Assembly (NCBI GenBank): GCA_964585925.1
Contig: CAZPFS010000044.1
Span: forward strand, 1-8,860
DNA: 8,860 nucleotides
Source: JAAZLS01 sp964585925
Lineage (GTDB): Bacteria; Bacillota; Dethiobacteria; DTU022
Reading direction: 5' to 3'
Numbering within the stretch: the first letter of the stretch is position 1; each line of letters starts with the position of its first letter. The notes beneath the pieces were generated by a model. The model did no database searches, had not been told where the DNA came from, and was given only the letters and a program-made list of their open reading frames with translations. The translations under genes and the position numbers were made by a program. Positions 4,506 to 8,860 of this stretch are shown here, one piece after another.

Positions 4506-5550
4506 ACTTTTATTGGCAATGCTGGTAGTAGTTTTTGGTCTCGGCCTGGTTTGTGCCGGGTGTTTGCCTGCGGAGACAGAGCTGGTAGTGGATGATGATG
4601 AAACGATAACTGTTTATGACGGCCTGGGCAGGGAGATAACGCTGGATAAACCGGTAGAAAGGCTGATCGTTGCCTACGGGCTGGCGGAAAAGATGGTGTA
4701 TGCGCTGGGTGCGCAGGACAGCCTGGTTGCGGTGTCTTCCTCAAATTTAACGAATAATTTCTTTATCACCCTGAAACCGGATATAGCGGATTTGCCCGTG
4801 CTTTCGGGCCAGGGTGGGGTTAATGTGGAAGAGGTTATCTCTTTGGATCCGGATCTCATTTTGGTCCCGGGCTTCAACAAAGAACTGGTGGACAATCTGG
4901 AAGCAAAAGGGATTAATGTTTTCGGGGTGGTGGCCGAGGATCTCGATCTTTTGGAAGAGACCATGACCCAGTTGGGCAAAGCCTTCGGCCAGGAAGAAAA
5001 AGCACAGCAATTTGTTGAATACTACGATGATACGATCAGGGAGATCCAGGAAAAAACAGCCAATCTGAATGAAGAGGAAAGGCCCATGGTTTATTTATCC
5101 GGATCGAGTTTTCTCTCCACATGCTCGCAGGGAATTTATCAGGATGATCTGATCAACCTGGCGGGGGGCAGAAATGCTGCCGGCGATATAAAGGGCGGCA
5201 AGATCGATATTTCCCCGGAGCAGTTGATTGAGTGGAATCCCGATATTATTTTAGCCGCTCAATACACCACCGAAGTAAATATTGAGGAAATTTTTGCCGA
5301 CAACCGGTGGCTGGGGATTGAGGCGGTAATAAATGATCAGGTTTTTTGGTTTCCCTCCAACCTGACCCCCTGGGATTATCCGTCACCCGAGTCCATTTTG
5401 GGAATTAAATGGCTTGCCCAGAAGTTGCACCCGGAAAAATTTGAAGATGTAGATATGGTTGTTGAGGCCAATCATTTCTATGAAATTTTTTACGGGAAGA
5501 CTTTTATCGAGCTTGGGGGGGACCTGACCACGCACAGGTGGGAGTGGTAA
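4486..5550 (+). CDS. Substrate-binding lipoprotein of a FecCD-type ABC importer
   Basis: A 354-aa extracytoplasmic binding protein. The N-terminus has Lys and Arg, then a hydrophobic stretch (residues 8-22) and a lipobox ending CAGC, with Cys26 as the likely lipidation site; Cys at -3 is unusual. The rest is the two-lobed TroA/BtuF-like fold: YDGLGREITLDKPVERLI, typical for the start of the family, then EEVISLDPDLILVPG in the first lobe and PEQLIEWNPDIILAAQ in the second. Related proteins bind ferric siderophores, haem, cobalamin or, in MolA, molybdate and tungstate. Sequence alone does not fix the ligand; the leader hints at an oxyanion. A run of acidic residues (DDDE) follows the lipidation site as a linker. 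GGGGG at 4476-4480 serves as ribosome site. The permease gene follows after 100 nt. Confidence 0.92.
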   Translation: MLKRYSKLLLAMLVVVFGLGLVCAGCLPAETELVVDDDETITVYDGLGREITLDKPVERLIVAYGLAEKMVYALGAQDSLVAVSSSNLTNNFFITLKPDIADLPVLSGQGGVNVEEVISLDPDLILVPGFNKELVDNLEAKGINVFGVVAEDLDLLEETMTQLGKAFGQEEKAQQFVEYYDDTIREIQEKTANLNEEERPMVYLSGSSFLSTCSQGIYQDDLINLAGGRNAAGDIKGGKIDISPEQLIEWNPDIILAAQYTTEVNIEEIFADNRWLGIEAVINDQVFWFPSNLTPWDYPSPESILGIKWLAQKLHPEKFEDVDMVVEANHFYEIFYGKTFIELGGDLTTHRWEW

Positions 5551-5650
5551 CAGAGGTTGACAAGGCCTTGAATGGCCAACAAACTGAGGCCGTTCTTGTT
5601 TCCTAGTTGTCAATCGATTTCTGTACATCATCTGCCAGGGGAAGGATCGA

Positions 5651-6691
5651 TTGTTTACAGTGAACACAGTAATGAAACCACAGCCATCCAGAACCAAAAA
5701 GCTGTTTTTGTTGGCGATCCTGCTTTTGATGGTCACCTTCTTTATTTCATTGACTGTCGGCAGATACAAGTTGGGATGGGCCAATGCCTGGGAAGTGATC
5801 AGGTTGAGAACGCTTGGCAGGCCCATCCCGGTTTCTCTTGTGGCCGATGATATTGTTTTCTGGTCGGTCCGGCTTCCCCGGTTGGTGATGACGCTGTTGG
5901 TGGGCTCTATCCTCGCCGTTTCAGGTACAGTTTATCAGGGGTTGTTCAGGAATCCCCTGGTCTCTCCCGATATTCTGGGGGTTTCAGCCGGAGCCGGTTT
6001 CGGGGCGGGGATATCGATCATGCTGTTCGGTGGTTCGGCCATTGCGATCCAAGGATTTGCCTTCGGGTTCGGGCTCCTGGCGGTTATTGTGGCCTATCAG
6101 TTGAGCAGGCGCTGCCGCAGCGATGCCATTACGGTACTTGTTCTGGCCGGAGTTATTGTTTCCGCCGTATTTACCGCCGGTCTGTCATTTTTGAAATATA
6201 TAGCCGATCCCTATGAACAGCTGCCGGCAATAGTTTACTGGACCATGGGGGGGTTCAGCACCATTGTCTGGAAAGATATAGTAATGACCTTTCCGATCGC
6301 GGCGGCGGGCATGGCTATTTTGTTTGTGCTGCGCTGGAAGCTGGACCTCATGGCCCTTGGCGATGAGGAAGCGCTGTCTCTTGGGGTAAACGTGAACCGG
6401 ATGCGCCTGACCTATATCATCAGCGCCACCCTGATCGTGGCCTCTTCGGTGGCGGTCTGCGGGACTATCGGCTGGGTTGGCCTGGTGGTGCCGCATATGG
6501 CCAGAATAATTATCGGACCCGAGCATAACAAGCTGGTTTCGTTTGCGGCGATCCTGGGCGCAATTTTTATGATCCTGATGGATACAATTGCCAGGACAAT
6601 CAGCGGCGGGGAGATTCCGGTGGGAATTATCACTTCATTTGTGGGCGCACCATTCTTGGGCTATCTTCTGTGGAGGCAGGGCCGAGACTAA
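5651..6691 (+). CDS. FecCD-family ABC transporter permease
   Basis: A 346-aa multi-pass inner-membrane protein forming, as a dimer, the channel of the importer. Family hallmarks in order: VRLPRLVMTLLVGSILAVSG and YQGLFRNPLVSPDILGVSAGAG in the first half, then the ATPase-contacting region MALGDEEALSLGVNV. Near the C-terminus come GTIGWVGLVVPHMARIIIG and GGEIPVGIITSFVGAPFLGYLL. I count about nine to ten hydrophobic segments, as expected. Start: the TTG at 5651 follows GAAGG by 5 nt; the ATG at 5672, in frame, is the alternative and would remove 7 residues. The intergenic stretch 5551-5650 contains inverted repeats but no gene. It works with the ATPase and binding protein, completing the transporter with a single permease gene. 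Confidence 0.94.
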   Translation: MFTVNTVMKPQPSRTKKLFLLAILLLMVTFFISLTVGRYKLGWANAWEVIRLRTLGRPIPVSLVADDIVFWSVRLPRLVMTLLVGSILAVSGTVYQGLFRNPLVSPDILGVSAGAGFGAGISIMLFGGSAIAIQGFAFGFGLLAVIVAYQLSRRCRSDAITVLVLAGVIVSAVFTAGLSFLKYIADPYEQLPAIVYWTMGGFSTIVWKDIVMTFPIAAAGMAILFVLRWKLDLMALGDEEALSLGVNVNRMRLTYIISATLIVASSVAVCGTIGWVGLVVPHMARIIIGPEHNKLVSFAAILGAIFMILMDTIARTISGGEIPVGIITSFVGAPFLGYLLWRQGRD

Positions 6692-6712
6692 AAAATCTGG
6701 AGGAAGATAAAT

Positions 6713-7771
6713 GTGAAATGCAGTTACTGTGAGTGGCGCTGCGAACTCGAAGGCGGAGACACCGGGGTTTGCGGCTCTTATATTTGGGAAGATGGTGTTA
6801 TTAAAGAGAGATATCCTCACCGGTGGGCCACCTTCCATACGGCTCATATTGAATCGCTCCCCTTTTATCATGCCTACCCGGGGAGCAGAACCCTGGTTAT
6901 AGGCGGCATGGGCTGCAACTTTGATTGTTCCTATTGTTCAAATTCCCATGTGGCCCGGGAATCATCCCCCGGGCTGTACCATTTCCACCTCAAGCCGGAG
7001 CAATTGGTACAAAGAGCCAGGCAGACCGGGTGCCATAATATTGTGTTTGCGGTCAATGAACCGATTGTCTCTTTGCCCTCCATGGTGGAAATAGCGGAGG
7101 AGGCACAGGCTGCCGGTATCCCCGTGGGCTGTTTGACCAACGGTTTTCAGACTCCGGAATCTGTGGAGATATTGTCAGGGGTATGCTCTTTTATAAATAT
7201 TAGCCTCAAGTCGATCAGCTCCGGTTTTTATAAAAAATACGTCGGTGTTGATAAACTGGAACCGATCCTGAGAAATATTAAGTATCTGGCCGCCAGGAGG
7301 CATATTGAGATCACCACCCCGATCATTCAATCGCTGAACGATCATGAAATTGATGGGATCGCTGCTTTTATTTACAGCATAGATCCCCTGATCCCCTGGC
7401 ATGTGTTCAGACTTCTTCCGGAATACAAGATGAAAGATTACCGGCATCCCGGTATAGAGGAGATCAGTTCCAGATTAGAGGATGCACGGAAACTGCTCCC
7501 ATATACCTATTTTAGTAATTTTGTAGGCTCCGACTGGGTGAGCACGATTTGCCCGGCCTGCAGCACAACCGTTATTGAGCGCATCAATGCCGGGGGCTGC
7601 GGGGGCCGGATAATCAAATACATGCTTGAGGGCGACCGGTGTCCAAGCTGCGGCCACCGGGTACCGCTGTTTGGGGGGCGCGTAGAATGGAACGCTGCCG
7701 ACCAGCCAAACCAAAACCATACCCAAAACATGAGAAAAATGGGGGCAAAAAATGAATCTGGGCATAATTGA
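6713..7771 (+). CDS. Radical SAM enzyme, AmrS/PflA-activase-like
   Basis: A 352-aa cytosolic iron-sulfur enzyme that should cleave S-adenosylmethionine to a radical. The cluster motif is C68-NFD-C72-SY-C75. Before it is a Cys-rich N-terminus (C3, C6, C10, C20, pattern CxxC...C...GxCG), then LPFYHAYPGSRTLVIGGMGCN. The C-terminus carries CPAC and CPSCG pairs with a third Cys pattern between, probably a zinc ribbon or second cluster. This layout is that of the AmmeMemoRadiSam radical SAM proteins (AmrS) and pyruvate formate-lyase-activase relatives. The reaction is unknown. The GTG at 6713 is the only workable start: ATG codons at 6711 and 6718 hit stops at once, and GGAGGA (6699-6704) lies 8 nt upstream. 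It follows the permease by 21 nt and overlaps the next gene by 20 nt. Linkage to a metal importer suggests a role in metal-cofactor-related chemistry (inference). Confidence 0.88.
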   Translation: MKCSYCEWRCELEGGDTGVCGSYIWEDGVIKERYPHRWATFHTAHIESLPFYHAYPGSRTLVIGGMGCNFDCSYCSNSHVARESSPGLYHFHLKPEQLVQRARQTGCHNIVFAVNEPIVSLPSMVEIAEEAQAAGIPVGCLTNGFQTPESVEILSGVCSFINISLKSISSGFYKKYVGVDKLEPILRNIKYLAARRHIEITTPIIQSLNDHEIDGIAAFIYSIDPLIPWHVFRLLPEYKMKDYRHPGIEEISSRLEDARKLLPYTYFSNFVGSDWVSTICPACSTTVIERINAGGCGGRIIKYMLEGDRCPSCGHRVPLFGGRVEWNAADQPNQNHTQNMRKMGAKNESGHN

Positions 7772-8860
7772 TGTGGTGGAATGGCAAACCGCAATTGATA
7801 TGAGATCGGGAACCAAGGTGGATGCGGATGGCCCCCTGGCGGGGATCGCCCGAAAAATACTTAAGGCACACCCCTACCCCGGGGATCTCGAACCGGAAAG
7901 CATCGGCTGGGTAACCCGTGTGGCTCGGGATCTGTTTAAAAGTTACCAGCCCCGATTGATGCTGCTGAGCTATGCCCAGCCTTTCTTTTTATCAGTTTTC
8001 AGGGAAACTTCTTCGGAGAAGCGCCGGGTAATGGTGGAGCAGATTTTCAAAGATATCGCCCGCTTTAGCCGGGAAACCGGGATGGTTCCTTTAATCCTGG
8101 GTACCGGCGGGTTGGTGCCGGTGAAGGGGTATATTGATCTCAGCCATCTTGACGGCCTGGCTCTTGGGGGAGGCATGGTGGGCCGGTATACAGGCCTGCA
8201 CGAACCCACCGCGCGGGACATGGACCAGGTTGGTGGCAACCGGTTTATTAAGGGGATTTTCAGCCGGGACGAGCTCGTGGCTCACTTTGGGGGAGATGAG
8301 GAATTTGTTAAACGCCTGCCCGATTACCTGCTTGCGGCCCGGGAGGGATATGTTTTCAAATCCTTTGGCAGCATGACCCGGCCTTGTTATATGCTTCCGG
8401 CCGACAGTGAAAAAATACCGGTATACTCTCCTCTGGGGGAGGTTGACTCTATCGCCGGAATCCGCCTTTTTGTGGAAGAAGCCTTGCCGGCTCAGGATAT
8501 GGTTCTGGTGATTATAGAGGGGGCGGGCTTTGAAGAATTTCCGGAGCCGTGCAGCGTCTGTGACAATACACTGGGCTGGTATCGCTATACCCCCGGTGAC
8601 GGACAGTATCTGACTATTACCACCGGAAAACATCTCTCGTACCACACCTATTTATCCGGCTTCAAACACTATGCTGACGATACGGAGGATCGGGAGTACC
8701 CCTTTTCCGGCATGTTTTTTGGCCGGTATGATATTGATACGCTGGGCAAAAGTTTTGCCGGCAGAAGCGCCGCCGTGGGCACGCGGAGCATTTTGACGCA
8801 CGTAGCCGGCGGTGCGGATATCACCATTGAGTGTTTTGCCAGGGGTCTTTACAATTACGG
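7752..8860 (+). CDS. Unrecognised conserved protein, cut by the window end
   Basis: An open frame of 369 codons with no stop before the window ends. The ATG at 7752 overlaps the radical SAM gene by 20 nt, a sign of translational coupling. I do not recognise the family. Visible features: IIDVVEWQTAIDMRSG at the N-terminus, a central glycine-rich part with LILGTGGLVPVKGY and LDGLALGGGMVGRYTG, a CSVC pair at residues 267-270, and HVAGGADITIE near the window end. There is no signal peptide or membrane segment, so it is likely cytosolic. The spacing of hydrophobic strands, Gly loops and Asp/His residues weakly recalls alkaline-phosphatase-superfamily hydrolases, but no metal-site pattern can be assigned. 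Position makes it a probable partner of the radical SAM enzyme and of the importer. Confidence 0.85.
   Translation, partial: MNLGIIDVVEWQTAIDMRSGTKVDADGPLAGIARKILKAHPYPGDLEPESIGWVTRVARDLFKSYQPRLMLLSYAQPFFLSVFRETSSEKRRVMVEQIFKDIARFSRETGMVPLILGTGGLVPVKGYIDLSHLDGLALGGGMVGRYTGLHEPTARDMDQVGGNRFIKGIFSRDELVAHFGGDEEFVKRLPDYLLAAREGYVFKSFGSMTRPCYMLPADSEKIPVYSPLGEVDSIAGIRLFVEEALPAQDMVLVIIEGAGFEEFPEPCSVCDNTLGWYRYTPGDGQYLTITTGKHLSYHTYLSGFKHYADDTEDREYPFSGMFFGRYDIDTLGKSFAGRSAAVGTRSILTHVAGGADITIECFARGLYNY

Noticed and set aside
5557..5585. Promoter with TTGACA at 5557-5562
   Set aside because: No acceptable -10 box at 16-18 nt spacing.
5572..5850. 92-codon forward frame starting before the permease
   Set aside because: It overlaps the permease in another frame; the permease matches FecCD throughout.
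7475..8645. Reverse-strand open frames opposite the radical SAM gene and the last gene
   Set aside because: Shadows of the two forward frames, with no ribosome sites or family features.

Overview
The window looks like part of a genome from an anaerobic Gram-positive bacterium, probably a Desulfotomaculum/Pelotomaculum-like member of the Clostridia. Supporting signs are strong AGGAGG ribosome sites, frequent TTG and GTG starts, a lipoprotein-type binding protein for the ABC transporter, a riboswitch-like leader with a terminator, and an oxygen-sensitive radical SAM enzyme. This placement is inference; there is no rRNA or other marker gene.

Left third (1-2546): a CRISPR region with 28-nt type I-E-like repeats at a 61-nt period. 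Twelve repeats (76-773) are followed by a 751-bp gene cassette, then four more repeats of the same family (1525-1735), then a second, diverged copy of the cassette (about 1849-2546). Each cassette encodes a ribbon-helix-helix (RHH) protein and a 134-aa protein of unknown function. A third overlapping gene starts at a TTG but is broken in both copies. In the first copy it runs straight into a CRISPR repeat, so cassette A sits between two intact repeats like an oversized spacer. The RHH gene of cassette B carries a -1 frameshift in a run of eight A. One 33-nt spacer occurs twice, one repeat has lost 2 nt, and a divergent repeat-like hairpin lies at 13-40. No cas gene is in the window.

Middle (2547-3677): a gene for a DEDDh (DnaQ-like) 3'-5' exonuclease, then about 370 bp without a convincing gene. 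That stretch holds a candidate promoter, a structured leader and an intrinsic terminator, with a mutually exclusive antiterminator pairing. It has the layout of a riboswitch controlling the downstream operon. The hairpin with a GAAA tetraloop followed by GCCTCCC resembles the Moco (molybdenum cofactor) RNA motif, but that assignment is tentative.

Right part (3678-8860): a co-directional operon. It encodes an ABC ATPase, a lipoprotein substrate-binding protein and a FecCD-type permease, together a complete importer of the iron-complex/cobalamin/molybdate class. An AmrS/PflA-like radical SAM enzyme follows, then an unrecognised protein cut by the window edge. Overlaps or short gaps link most of the genes. 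The importer probably brings in a metal oxyanion or metal complex; the last two genes may act in a pathway that depends on it.
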